Positions 17,357-25,862 of a DNA stretch of 64,000 nt are shown piece after piece (within the stretch, counting starts at the first letter, position 1; each line of letters begins with the position of its first letter). The DNA comes from Novosphingobium decolorationis (GTDB lineage Bacteria; Pseudomonadota; Alphaproteobacteria; Sphingomonadales; Sphingomonadaceae): assembly GCF_018417475.1 (NCBI RefSeq), contig NZ_CP054856.1, positions 1,829,001 through 1,893,000 of the forward strand, in the 5' to 3' direction. The position numbers were made by a program, and so were the translations under genes. The notes under the pieces were generated by a model. It ran no database searches. It had not been told where the DNA came from and saw only the letters and a program-made list of their open reading frames with translations.

Positions 17357-18256
17357 ATGGACAAGAAGATCGTACTCATTTCTGGCGCCACACGTTCGGG
17401 CAGCACGGTCATGGAAATGGTCCTGACCGACCAGCTGCCTTCGATCGGTATCGGCGAAGTCAAATGCAGCTGGCAGCGCGGCTTCAAGCGCAATGAGCTC
17501 TGCTCGTGCGGTTCGCCGGGCAAGGAATGCTCGTTCTGGCAGCCGGTGCTGACCGAATTGCTCCAGCGCACCGGCAAGACCGTAGAGGAAATCGAGGCGC
17601 TGCGCTTCTCGGTCGAGCGTAACCGCTATTTCGTCATGCACCGCCTGCTCAAGATCCCTTCGAGCCGCTACGCCGCGCGCCGGCAGGAATACGCGGAAAT
17701 CCTGCGTACGCTCTACGGGCTCATCTGGGAACAGAGCGGGCGCAACTTGATCATCGACGGAAGCAAGGATCCGGCCCACGTCGACCTCGTGACCGAGCTC
17801 TTCCCGGACAAGACGATCGTCCTGCACCTCATCCGCGACCCACGCGGTTTCGTGTTTTCCTACCTCACCCCAAAGCGCCGTACCGAGGTGACGTGGAAGG
17901 AAGAATTCATGGACAAGCGCGGCCCGTTCAAGTCGGCGTTGCTCTGGATGGCCCTGAATGTGTTCACCGAAAGTCAGCGCGGCCGCACCGACTACCGGCA
18001 GATCATCTACGAACGCGACCTTGTCAGCGTCGAGCAGCTCAAGTCTACGGTCGATGACCTCTTCGCGGCCGCCGAGGATGAATCCGAAGGACTGCTTCAT
18101 TCGATCTCGGGCAATCCGGTCCGGATCGGTCGCAGCAAGGATCTCAAACTCTCGATCGACGAACGCTGGCGTACGGGCATGAAGCCTGGTGTGCGCGCGA
18201 TGGTCACCGCCTTGTGCAGCCCCCTCATGCGCCGGTACGGCTACAAGCTGTCCTGA
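17357..18256 (+). CDS. PAPS-dependent sulfotransferase
   Basis: The 299-aa cytoplasmic protein starts with a phosphosulfate-binding loop: LISGATRSGSTVMEMVL at residues 7-23 corresponds to the 5'-PSB motif. The 3'-phosphate-binding segment is LHLIRDPRGFVFSYL near residue 160. The conserved cysteines in ELCSCGSPGKECSFW are typical of bacterial sulfotransferases. It should transfer sulfate from PAPS to a sugar hydroxyl or lipid-linked glycan. It sits between the flippase and a second, unrelated sulfotransferase, so sulfation of the repeat unit is the simplest reading. No PAPS-synthesis genes lie in the window. GC and codon use match the neighbours. Confidence 0.88.
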   Translation: MDKKIVLISGATRSGSTVMEMVLTDQLPSIGIGEVKCSWQRGFKRNELCSCGSPGKECSFWQPVLTELLQRTGKTVEEIEALRFSVERNRYFVMHRLLKIPSSRYAARRQEYAEILRTLYGLIWEQSGRNLIIDGSKDPAHVDLVTELFPDKTIVLHLIRDPRGFVFSYLTPKRRTEVTWKEEFMDKRGPFKSALLWMALNVFTESQRGRTDYRQIIYERDLVSVEQLKSTVDDLFAAAEDESEGLLHSISGNPVRIGRSKDLKLSIDERWRTGMKPGVRAMVTALCSPLMRRYGYKLS

Positions 18257-18340
18257 GCCCGATCCCCTTTCATCTAACGCCCGTAACGGCGCCATCCGTC
18301 CGTCACCGACAGGACGAAATCAGCGAGACCGAGGCCAGCT

Positions 18341-19210
18341 ATGTCGAAGTACGGACTTAAGTCCATCGTTTCCAAAAGCAGCACGCTCAAGGCCGCCGCC
18401 GCTTATCTCTACTATTCGCGCGAGACCCGTGCGCGTTTCCTGCCGGCCCGCCGCACCAGTTCCGACGGGGCCGTCTTCTTCACGATGCAGAAGTGCGCCA
18501 GCACCTACATCACCAAGGCGCTGGCGATCGTGGAGGAATGCTACGCGAAGACCGTCTACAATTTCGAGGGTCTCTATTGGAGCAGCGGTGACCCGGACAT
18601 GGTCCGCTCGATTCACCGCGACGCCGAGAAGCTCTTCGTGCAACCCAATGCAATCTACGGACCGATGCGCAATTTCTTCCCGGTCCCCAACCTCGAGAAG
18701 CGGCCGCTCGTGCTCATGCTGCGCGACCCGCGCGACGTGCTCGTGAGTTCCTACTACTCGGTTGCCTACAGCCACAATCTTCCCGGAGGAAAGGCCGCCC
18801 GGCAGGCCTTCGAGGAACGCCGCAGCAAGGCGCAAGCGATGGACATCGACGCCTTCGTCAAGGAAGCCACGCGCAACTTCTTCCCACGCTACAAGGCTTA
18901 CGCCGACAACCTCCTGGGCCGCCCCAACCTTACCTTTCTCACGTATGAGAACCTCATCGAGGACCCCGAGGACTGGGCCGAGCGCTTCCTCGTCGGCATG
19001 GGCCTCGAACCCGTCCCCACGTCGCTGAACCGGCTCGTCGCGGCCTACTCGGATGGCCTGCCGACCGGGGACAAGGCCAACGACAAGAATAGCCACCGGC
19101 GCAGCGGCGCCTCGCGCCAATTCGAGACCATGCTGAAGCCCGAGACCATCGCCTACATCAACGAAGAAATCGGCGACGTGCTCGAGCGCTTCGCCGCATG
19201 GGAAAAGTAG
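18341..19210 (+). CDS. Second sulfotransferase-domain protein
   Basis: This 289-aa protein has a divergent 5'-PSB loop, FFTMQKCASTYITKAL near residue 46 (compare P-K-[CS]-G-T/S-T), and a clear 3'-PB motif, LVLMLRDPRDVLVSSYYS near residue 125. Near the C terminus FETMLKPETIAYINEEIGDVL resembles the end of Sulfotransfer_1 domains. It shares little sequence with the gene before it, so the pair is not a recent duplication and may sulfate different positions. It starts 84 nt after the first sulfotransferase gene. Confidence 0.85.
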   Translation: MSKYGLKSIVSKSSTLKAAAAYLYYSRETRARFLPARRTSSDGAVFFTMQKCASTYITKALAIVEECYAKTVYNFEGLYWSSGDPDMVRSIHRDAEKLFVQPNAIYGPMRNFFPVPNLEKRPLVLMLRDPRDVLVSSYYSVAYSHNLPGGKAARQAFEERRSKAQAMDIDAFVKEATRNFFPRYKAYADNLLGRPNLTFLTYENLIEDPEDWAERFLVGMGLEPVPTSLNRLVAAYSDGLPTGDKANDKNSHRRSGASRQFETMLKPETIAYINEEIGDVLERFAAWEK

Positions 19211-19279
19211 GCGTGTCCTCGCTGCGCAAAATTGAGCTGCCCGCCCGATTGTGCGAGGCCTGCCCGGCAGGAATGATTC

Positions 19280-20557
19280 ATGCCGGGTAGAGTTTCACCA
19301 ATGATACAACGCGGACCCCAGGACATCCAATTCGCCATTACCCGCCGTCGCACTCCGGACATTCCGGAAGGGACGATCGGGATCCTGCTCTTCTGCGGAT
19401 TGACGATGGTGGTCGAGACGGTGACGGTGCTGAGGCCGCTCTACAACGCCGTGCCCTTGGTCCTGGTCATGGAATGCTGGCTCAAGGGTCGGCTCGACCT
19501 CAAGCCATGGCTGGGTCCAGCCCTGCTTATGTGGCTGTTCTGGTGCGTCTCGGCGGTTCTGCGGCTGGGCAAGTTCGACAGCGAGTTCGTCTTCACGGCC
19601 GTCTCGTTGCTGGTGCTGGCACAAGGGTTCAAGGTCAACCCCAGACACATTCGCCTTCTGTTGGGATGCCAGGTCGCCGCGGCAATCATCCTGGGCCTGT
19701 CGCGCGGGGGAATAAGCCTCGACGTCACCAATCAGTTCCAGGCGGAATCGGCACAGTCTTCCTCGGAATCCTCGATCGGCCTCGCCTCCGCCTTGATCGT
19801 CCTTCTTGCCTACATCCGGCGTATGCCCGTGCTGGGGGTGATCGCCCTTCTCATCACCCTGCTGTTCGGCAAGCGGATCGCGCTGATCGGGATTGTCGCG
19901 GGCGTAGGGCTCGACTTGTTCGCGACTCTGGCCTTGGGGCATTTGCGCCGTGGCTTCGGGACGATTGCGACGGCGGCCCTGGGCGTCGGAATGGCGACGC
20001 TCGGCGTCAACGCGGCGAGCTTCTACCGCTGGCTGTCGGTCCTCCTGAGCGAAGAATTTTCCTTCAACATCAGCCCTAACGCGCTGTCTTCCGGTCGCTA
20101 CAATGGTATCAACGCCTTCGAACAGTTCATGGCGATACACCAGTCGCTGATCACGAGCATCATCGGCCACGGCACAGGCTTCACCACGTCGGTCCTGTCG
20201 ATGTCGCTCAGTCTGAAGCAATCCCAGACCTACAAGCTGCTGCACGATGACTGGCTGCGCATCATGACCGACTACGGTCTGATCGGCCTTGCCGCCATCA
20301 TCGGCGGCTTCTGCCTCCTTGCCTGGCATCGACGCCTTGGCCTGCCGATGGCCGTCTATACGATTGTCGTGATGGCCTCGGACAATGTGCTGACCTACGC
20401 GTTCTACTGGATCACGTTCGCGATCTGCCTGAACTATTCGCCGAACGCCTCCGCGCAACGCAAGCCCGTCCACAAGCCCGGCGGCGCTATCCAACGCCCA
20501 TGGCCAACCCAGCCCATACGTACCGCCGCAAATCCGGGAGCGCCGCGCAATGGCTAG
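19280..20557 (+). CDS. Wzy-like polysaccharide polymerase (O-antigen ligase/polymerase superfamily)
   Basis: The 425-aa membrane protein has about ten hydrophobic helices and one large periplasmic loop. That loop runs from about [11 protein letters not shown] to [17 protein letters not shown], and the last motif is typical of Wzy_C/EpsG-like polymerases (H-[DN]-x-[WFY]-L-x-x-x-x-x-G-L-x-G). Such proteins join flipped repeat units into chains. The start at 19280 has GCAGGAA upstream; ATG 19301 is an alternative. Its last 8 bases overlap the acetyltransferase gene. A second protein of the same superfamily is encoded at 28146-29627. Confidence 0.8.
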   Translation: MPGRVSPMIQRGPQDIQFAITRRRTPDIPEGTIGILLFCGLTMVVETVTVLRPLYNAVPLVLVMECWLKGRLDLKPWLGPALLMWLFWCVSAVLRLGKFDSEFVFTAVSLLVLAQGFKVNPRHIRLLLGCQVAAAIILGLSRGGISLDVTNQFQAESAQSSSESSIGLASALIVLLAYIRRMPVLGVIALLITLLFGKRIALIGIVAGVGLDLFATLALGHLRRGFGTIATAALGVGMATLGVNAASFYRWLSVLLSEEFSFNISPNALSSGRYNGINAFEQFMAIHQSLITSIIGHGTGFTTSVLSMSLSLKQSQTYKLLHDDWLRIMTDYGLIGLAAIIGGFCLLAWHRRLGLPMAVYTIVVMASDNVLTYAFYWITFAICLNYSPNASAQRKPVHKPGGAIQRPWPTQPIRTAANPGAPRNG

Positions 20558-21089
20558 TGGAACCGCCCAGAACCCACCGCGTCCCGGCCAGCAGGCCTCG
20601 GCGCGCCGCGGGCTCTTCCAGGACTGGTCCAGCAATCCCGGCGGCATCAGGATACGGCTGCTGCTGGTATTCTTTCGCTTGGTCAATCCCCTCAGCCGTG
20701 GCCCCCGGTGGTTCAAGTTGGCGGGCGCGCCGCTGATCCTCGCGTACAAGTTCTACACGCAGTGGATCGTGGGCATCGAATTGCACTGGAAGTGCACGCT
20801 GGGACCTGGCGCCTCGATCTACCATGGTTACGGCCTGGTCGTGCACAGCGACACGCGCCTCGGCGCGCGCGTCAAGTTGCGCAACGGCGTGACCATCGGG
20901 ATGAAATACACGCAAGGCAAACCACAGGTCCCCGTCATCGGCGATGACGTCGACATCGGAGCAAACGCCGTGATCATCGGTGGCGTGAGGATAGGCGACG
21001 GCGCCACGATCGGAGCCGGGGCCGTCGTCATCCGCGACGTCCCCGCCCATACGGTAGCCGTCGGCAATCCGGCACGCCTGCTTCCCTAA
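20550..21089 (+). CDS. Hexapeptide-repeat acetyltransferase (serine acetyltransferase/WcaB-like)
   Basis: The 179-aa protein has an N-terminal helical part, then a left-handed beta-helix of hexapeptide repeats. These are seen as [39 protein letters not shown] and [20 protein letters not shown], with the closing VGNPARLLP. This matches the LbH serine-acetyltransferase subfamily used in capsule loci (WcaB and relatives). It probably O-acetylates the repeat unit from acetyl-CoA. Its start overlaps the end of the wzy-like gene by 8 bp, so translation is coupled. Distinct from the nif-linked cysE at 61463. Confidence 0.85.
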   Translation: MASGTAQNPPRPGQQASARRGLFQDWSSNPGGIRIRLLLVFFRLVNPLSRGPRWFKLAGAPLILAYKFYTQWIVGIELHWKCTLGPGASIYHGYGLVVHSDTRLGARVKLRNGVTIGMKYTQGKPQVPVIGDDVDIGANAVIIGGVRIGDGATIGAGAVVIRDVPAHTVAVGNPARLLP

Positions 21090-21123
21090 CTACCAATCGA
21101 ACAAAGCCGAAGGAAACGCCTGA

Positions 21124-22095
21124 ATGCAGATCCCCGAAAACGCCTGGGTAATGGTCACCGGAGGCCGCGGGTTCATTGGTACGCACCTCGTCCGCCTGCT
21201 GCTCGAGAAGGGGCTCAGGGTCGTTTCCGTCGACACCGTCGAGCCGAGTTCCAGCCCCCCGGAAGGCCTGACCGATGTGCAATGTGACTTGCGGGACCGC
21301 GCACGGATGGAGGCAGTCTTCGCTGCCCACCCCTTCGCATGTGTCTACGACCTCGCCTCTTTCACCGAAGTCGATCTCGACCGTGCCGCCTATCGCCGCA
21401 ACGTCGAAGCTACCGAAGCCATGGTCAGCTATCTCGCACCGCGCCCGCAGATCAAGTACATCTTCTTCTCGACGCAGTTCGTGCACAGGGTCGCCGAGAC
21501 GCTACCGGCCAGCGACACCGACTATCATCCGGTCGAAGCCTATGGCGAGTCAAAGGTGCTGTCCGAAAAGACGATCTACGCGGGCCTTCCCAAGGAGCAG
21601 TTCCTGATCCTGCGGCCTTCGTACATCTGGGGGCCCGGCCTGCACCGCTTCCGCGATGGTCTGCTCAAGAACTTGCGCAAGGGTCGTATGCTCGTCTCGA
21701 ACTCGCGCGCCCTCAAGCGCAGCTATGGCTACGTCGAAACGGTCGCGTGCCAAGCTTATTGCTTCTCTCAACTCGACTTCGCCGCGCTGCCCCACAAGGT
21801 CTATTATGTGACGGACCCCCCCATCGCGCTTTCCGAATTCTGCGATTACCTTACGTCCGCGATGGGTGAAGGGCGCTACCACAAGGTGCCCAGCCGCTTG
21901 ATCCGCCTGCTTGGCGTGGCCGGCAACGCCATGAAGAAACTCGGCCTTCCCGCTCCGATCAATGGAACACAGGCGCGTGAAACGACGACGGCGTTCCCTG
22001 TTCCCACCAGTCGCACCACCGACCTTGTCCCCTGCCGTACCGACTACGCAAGTGCGGCCAAGAAGACGGCAGCTTGGGCGGGAGAGACACGGTGA
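21124..22095 (+). CDS. NAD-dependent epimerase/dehydratase (SDR), specificity unknown
   Basis: The 323-aa extended SDR has the Rossmann motif VTGGRGFIGTHLVRLLLEKG near residue 11, the catalytic YGESK (YxxxK) near residue 140, and ILRPSYIWGPGLHRF after it. The C-terminal half, including SYGYVETVACQAYCF, is not diagnostic of a particular sugar nucleotide. It may modify a GDP- or UDP-sugar for the polymer, but a 4-epimerase, reductase or 3-beta-HSD-like role cannot be separated by eye. Its stop overlaps the next gene's GTG start by 4 bp. Confidence 0.8.
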   Translation: MQIPENAWVMVTGGRGFIGTHLVRLLLEKGLRVVSVDTVEPSSSPPEGLTDVQCDLRDRARMEAVFAAHPFACVYDLASFTEVDLDRAAYRRNVEATEAMVSYLAPRPQIKYIFFSTQFVHRVAETLPASDTDYHPVEAYGESKVLSEKTIYAGLPKEQFLILRPSYIWGPGLHRFRDGLLKNLRKGRMLVSNSRALKRSYGYVETVACQAYCFSQLDFAALPHKVYYVTDPPIALSEFCDYLTSAMGEGRYHKVPSRLIRLLGVAGNAMKKLGLPAPINGTQARETTTAFPVPTSRTTDLVPCRTDYASAAKKTAAWAGETR

Positions 22096-23246
22096 GCCCC
22101 ACCACGAACGCGCCCGGCGCGGACGAGGCGTCGACAGGAGCTCGCTTACGGGTGCTTGCCGCCGGCATGCTGCCCCCTCCGCTCGGAGGGCAGGCGATGA
22201 TGTTCGAGACTGCGGTCCAGAGCCTCGATGGCTATGCCGAGGTGACCACGATCGACCTGCAGGTACAGGACAACATCGGCGAATCCGGACTTCTGTCGAC
22301 GCGCAAACTGCTCAAGTTCGCGAACATCATCAGCGCGATCGTGCGCAAGGCCGTCTTCGGAAAATCGTTCGATGTCCTCTATTACTGCCCTGCCGGCCCC
22401 AGCAAGATCGGCATCATCAAGGACATCATCTGCCTGGCCATGCTGCGCCCGCGTTGCCGGCGCACGATCTACCATTTTCACGCGACAGGCGGGATGAAAT
22501 ACCTCCTCGGCCTGAATGACTCCATCGTCAAACTGGCGAAGAAAACGATCTGGCGACCCGATGTTGCCATCCGCTGCGCCGAAGTCGAACCCAACGACGC
22601 CGAGATCTGCGAAGCGCGCGAAACACGCATCGTGCGCAACGGCATTCCCGATCCCGCCAAGCTCTTCCCTGAAGGCTGCGAATGGACACAGCCTGAGAAG
22701 CTCTCGCTGACCTTCATCGGCGCTATGACGGAGGAGAAGGGCATCTTCGACGTGGTCGAGATCGCCCACCATCTCCACCAGCTGGGCCTCGATTTCGAGG
22801 TGCGGATGATCGGTGAAGGAACCGAAGACGAAATCGCCAAGTTCGACGCGCTCGTGGCGCACCATGGCTTGGAGGGGTATATCGATAGGCTCGGCATCAA
22901 GCGCGGACGTGAAAAATTCGGGATCTTGCGTTCGTCGACCTTCCTCGTTTTCCCCACCTTCTTCCGTGCCGAGACGCAACCGCTCGTCGTAATCGAGGCG
23001 CTCGCGATGGGGGTTCCGGCGATGGTATCGGACTGGCGTGGGCTGCGCAGCATCGTCACGGACGGCGAGACGGGTTTCGTCTATCCGCCGCATGACACCA
23101 AGGCGATGGCCGATCGGATCGCCCTGGCCCACGCCTCGGGCGAACTGCCCGCCATGTCCTGCGCGGCACGCAAGGCGTTCATCGAACGGTTCGATCTGTC
23201 GGTGTTCGAAAATGCCATGCGCACGATCCTCACCCAATCCCGCTGA
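22092..23246 (+). CDS. Glycosyltransferase family 4
   Basis: The 384-aa GT-B enzyme starts with VLAAGMLPPPLGGQAMM (acceptor-side glycine loop) and ends with the GT4 donor-site pattern RAETQPLVVIEALAMGVPA, carrying the E-x7-E motif, then SDWRGLRSIVTDGETGFVY. I selected the GTG at 22092: GGAGAG lies 6 nt upstream and the GTGA overlaps the stop of the SDR gene, a standard coupling arrangement. It is the last gene of the plus-strand arm. Donor could be GDP-fucose or GDP-mannose given the local pathway, which is inference. Confidence 0.9.
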   Translation: MSPTTNAPGADEASTGARLRVLAAGMLPPPLGGQAMMFETAVQSLDGYAEVTTIDLQVQDNIGESGLLSTRKLLKFANIISAIVRKAVFGKSFDVLYYCPAGPSKIGIIKDIICLAMLRPRCRRTIYHFHATGGMKYLLGLNDSIVKLAKKTIWRPDVAIRCAEVEPNDAEICEARETRIVRNGIPDPAKLFPEGCEWTQPEKLSLTFIGAMTEEKGIFDVVEIAHHLHQLGLDFEVRMIGEGTEDEIAKFDALVAHHGLEGYIDRLGIKRGREKFGILRSSTFLVFPTFFRAETQPLVVIEALAMGVPAMVSDWRGLRSIVTDGETGFVYPPHDTKAMADRIALAHASGELPAMSCAARKAFIERFDLSVFENAMRTILTQSR

Positions 23247-23716
23247 GAACGGCCTCGAACAAGGGCGCAGGCCCCGGCGTCGAGGTCCTTCCAAGAAGGT
23301 ATGCAGGCCCAAGCGCGTTTCGGCGCTCGACACGGCCGCCAGCTCTTGTCCTGCAACCTCGCCCTTGCGAAAGCGATGGGGCCACGTTTCACGAAGCCAG
23401 CGGCTCCCCAGAGCGTTTTCCAGCCGTCGTGAATCACTTGCCGGTTCAGAAAACGCGGTGAAACAGGAAGCTATAGCGGTCGATCTGGCGCGGTCGGATC
23501 GAGAACCGCTTGTCTTATGACATCGCCGTCCGTTTGGGCCATGCTGGATTGCCCGGACCGGGGTGGCCACCCCGGTCCGGGCGGAAGGGGACGGATCGCG
23601 AAACCGCCGGTCGTTAAGGGACCGGGTTAGAGTAGGATCGCCCCTTTCTTTTCCATCAGGCCCGAACGGATACCGGGGTTTTGGACCCGGATGACAAGCA
23701 TGGGACAGCGGAAAAG
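23247..23716 (+). other. Non-coding region including the left end of the IS110-type element
   Basis: There are 470 bp without a supported gene. The first ~270 bp are featureless to the eye. The remainder, ending at the transposase start, contains a perfect 32-bp palindrome (23551-23582) and further GC-rich inverted segments. It is probably the long non-coding left end expected for IS110-group elements. I could not fix the exact element boundary. Confidence 0.5.
23551..23582. repeat. Perfect 32-bp palindrome in the IS110 left end
   Basis: The half-site GCCCGGACCGGGGTGG is followed immediately by its exact reverse complement with no spacer. As RNA it would form a very stable hairpin 135 nt upstream of the transposase start. 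It is a candidate structural part of the element's guide (bridge) RNA. Confidence 0.85.
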
Positions 23717-24658
23717 ATGAGCGACAATCTACCACAGACGATCGGCATCGACATCTCCAAAGCGAGCCTCGATTGCCATGCCTACCCCGTCGGCGCCGAG
23801 CGCCAGTTTGCCAATACCGCCAAGGGGCACAAGGCGCTGATCGCCTGGCTGCGACAATGGCCGATCGAACGGATCGCCTACGAGGCAACCGGCACCTATC
23901 ATCGCGCACTGGAGGCGGCGCTGACCAACTGGCCCTGTGTGAAGCTCAACCCTGAACGGGCCCGGCGCTTCGCCCAGGCGACTGGCACGCTGGCCAAGAC
24001 TGATCGCATTGACGCCATCCTGCTGGCTCGTATGGCCGCAACCTTGCAGCCAGTGGTCAGACCCGCTCGAAGCCCACAGCAGACCCAAATGGCGGAACTC
24101 ATCAATGCCCGAGATGGCCTGGTTCGTGATCGCACCGCGCTCAAAAATCGTGAGAAAAATCTCACCATCGCCTTTCTCAAGCGCCAGTGTCGCCAGCGGC
24201 TCGAACAGATTGATCGACATATCGCGGCCCTCGATGCTGAGATCTCCAACCTGATCGCCGCCGATGCCGTACTCGCTCGTCGACACCAGATACTGACCAG
24301 CATCGCGGGTGTGGGAACGCTGACCGCCAACCAGCTCATCGCCACCATGCCCGAACTCGGCAGCCTTGAGAACAAGCAGGCCGCGTCCCTTGCCGGCCTT
24401 GCACCGATTGCGCGGCAATCCGGACAATGGAAAGGCAAAAGCTTCATCCGCGGCGGACGTGCTAACGTGAGGCAGGCCCTCTATATGCCGGCCCTCGTCG
24501 CCGCCCGATACAACCCTGACCTCAAGGCAAAGTACCAACAACTCGTCACCGCAGGAAAGCCCGCCAAAATCGCCATCACCGCCGTCATGCGAAAGCTCGT
24601 CGTGACCGCAAACGCTCTGCTCAAAGCCGATAGATGCTGGGCGCAATCTCAGACTTGA
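23717..24658 (+). CDS. IS110-family transposase
   Basis: The 313-aa protein has the DEDD RuvC-like N-terminal domain of IS110 recombinases: TIGIDISKASLDCHAY with the first Asp, IAYEATGTYHRAL with the Glu, and AKTDRIDAILLARMA with the DxxD. The C-terminal transposase_20 domain has SIAGVGTLTANQLIATMPELG and the conserved serine region around LAPIARQSGQWKGKSFIRGGR. It appears intact. It starts at the ATG at 23717; GGAAAAG precedes it. Confidence 0.95.
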   Translation: MSDNLPQTIGIDISKASLDCHAYPVGAERQFANTAKGHKALIAWLRQWPIERIAYEATGTYHRALEAALTNWPCVKLNPERARRFAQATGTLAKTDRIDAILLARMAATLQPVVRPARSPQQTQMAELINARDGLVRDRTALKNREKNLTIAFLKRQCRQRLEQIDRHIAALDAEISNLIAADAVLARRHQILTSIAGVGTLTANQLIATMPELGSLENKQAASLAGLAPIARQSGQWKGKSFIRGGRANVRQALYMPALVAARYNPDLKAKYQQLVTAGKPAKIAITAVMRKLVVTANALLKADRCWAQSQT

Positions 24659-24698
24659 TCATCACGGATACTCTAGCCACCGCTGGCTCGGCATCTCG

Positions 24699-25862
24699 CT
24701 AGCTCAGCTGCAGGTACATTGCAGCTGTTTCACCACGGCCAACCATTACGGTCAGAAGCTGTTCGCTGCAGGACACAGCGGGCACTTCGAAGGCAATCGC
24801 CCCCGCCGTTGCGTAGTCGCGCGCGATAAGCCCACGCTCACCGTCTTGGGCAATGCATTCCACGCGAACGAAGACCCGGCTCGCGGCGCTGCCTTGCGCG
24901 GAAACCGTCACGCTATGGGCACCCGGTGCCAGGCGTACGAGCCGCATCGCCGCAGTTCGGTTTTCAGGATCGCTGTTGCTGACCGTCATCACCGCGGGCT
25001 TGCCATCACTGTTGAACGTGCGTGAGAAAGCGGCAAACTCGGGATATATCCACTCGAACGGGCCTCGCTCGTACCCCTCATCCGGTTCGTCGAAGCCGAA
25101 ATCCGACGCACTCAGCGCCTTGGGGTTGCGACAGGGACCACTCCAAGCGAGTGCCGCGGCATCCGGCTGCCCCCCGAACGCCATGTTCCGCGCAAGCGCG
25201 GCAAGTTCATTGCACTTGAACTCTGCACGCTGCACGATTGCCGCATGCACTGTGTTCGCGGCGCTCTCGAGCGAAAGATTTTCGCCAGCCCAGCGCAGGA
25301 AATCGCTTTGCCATCTGGGCTTGTGGGCAAGTCTGGCCCCAAATGCCTCCTGAACGGCACCCACTCCGAGCGCTGCCTTCGAGACCTCGGTAATATTCGG
25401 CGCATCCAGGTTCGCGCTCCACAGCGCCGTGAGGCGGTCGGCGGCGACCTGCCAGTCCTGTGTCTGAAGCGCGGCATTGATCACCAGCTCCTGCGTCAAC
25501 GTGTCGCGCCATCCCCGTTGCGCCGCGAGTGCGAATGCCGCATCCGCCTGTTTCGGCTTGCCCGTCTCGAACGCAAGCAAGCCATACAGCGACAAATTCT
25601 CGGCGGGCACCGGACGCCGCGCAAGCAGGCGTTCGCTTTCGGCATAGGCCAGCGCCTTGTCGCTGCCCGCGTCCTGATCGCGTGCAGTGACCTCGAGGGC
25701 CGTGCTGCGCGCAAACTTTGGGACGTACCTGGCGAGAGAGGCATCCCTTGCAGATTGCAGATCCAGCTGGACCGCCGCCCCCGGAATCGCGAGCATGATC
25801 GCCGTACCGATCCCGATCAACTTCCACTTCATCGCGCCAGGCTGCCGCTTGCTGTCAGGCAT
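24699..25862 (-). CDS. Secreted/periplasmic protein of unknown function following wzc
   Basis: The 387-aa protein is not recognised. An N-terminal hydrophobic stretch (LIGIGTAIMLAIPGAAV) looks like a signal peptide or single anchor. The middle is alanine-rich and helical with TPR-like spacing (ESERLLARRPVPAENLSLYG, AFALAAQRGWRDTLTQELV). The last third appears beta-rich (MRLVRLAPGAHSVTVSAQG, SRVFVRVECIAQD) and could be a carbohydrate-binding sandwich. Its ATG lies within the end of wzc (ATGCCTGA overlap), so it is co-translated with the polymer co-polymerase and probably assists assembly or export at the periplasmic face. That role is inference from position. Confidence 0.7.
   Translation of the reverse strand: MPDSKRQPGAMKWKLIGIGTAIMLAIPGAAVQLDLQSARDASLARYVPKFARSTALEVTARDQDAGSDKALAYAESERLLARRPVPAENLSLYGLLAFETGKPKQADAAFALAAQRGWRDTLTQELVINAALQTQDWQVAADRLTALWSANLDAPNITEVSKAALGVGAVQEAFGARLAHKPRWQSDFLRWAGENLSLESAANTVHAAIVQRAEFKCNELAALARNMAFGGQPDAAALAWSGPCRNPKALSASDFGFDEPDEGYERGPFEWIYPEFAAFSRTFNSDGKPAVMTVSNSDPENRTAAMRLVRLAPGAHSVTVSAQGSAASRVFVRVECIAQDGERGLIARDYATAGAIAFEVPAVSCSEQLLTVMVGRGETAAMYLQLS

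Larger units (their letters stand above)
23520..24698 (+). mobile_element. IS110-family insertion sequence (boundaries approximate)
   Basis: A complete IS110-type transposase is flanked by about 200 bp of structured non-coding DNA on its left and no more than 40 bp on its right. A long left end and short right end are typical of the IS110 subgroup (as opposed to IS1111). These elements lack conventional terminal inverted repeats and target duplications, so the limits given are only the maximal plausible span. It occupies the convergent junction between the two arms of the exopolysaccharide locus and interrupts no recognisable gene. Confidence 0.7.

Noticed and set aside
17357..19210. The two sulfotransferases as a tandem duplication
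   Set aside because: Their PAPS loops and lengths differ and no aligned stretches are evident beyond the family motifs.
22146..23909. 587-codon minus-strand ORF crossing the GT4 gene, the gap and the transposase start
   Set aside because: Crosses the IS boundary and opposes two real genes; no recognisable domain.
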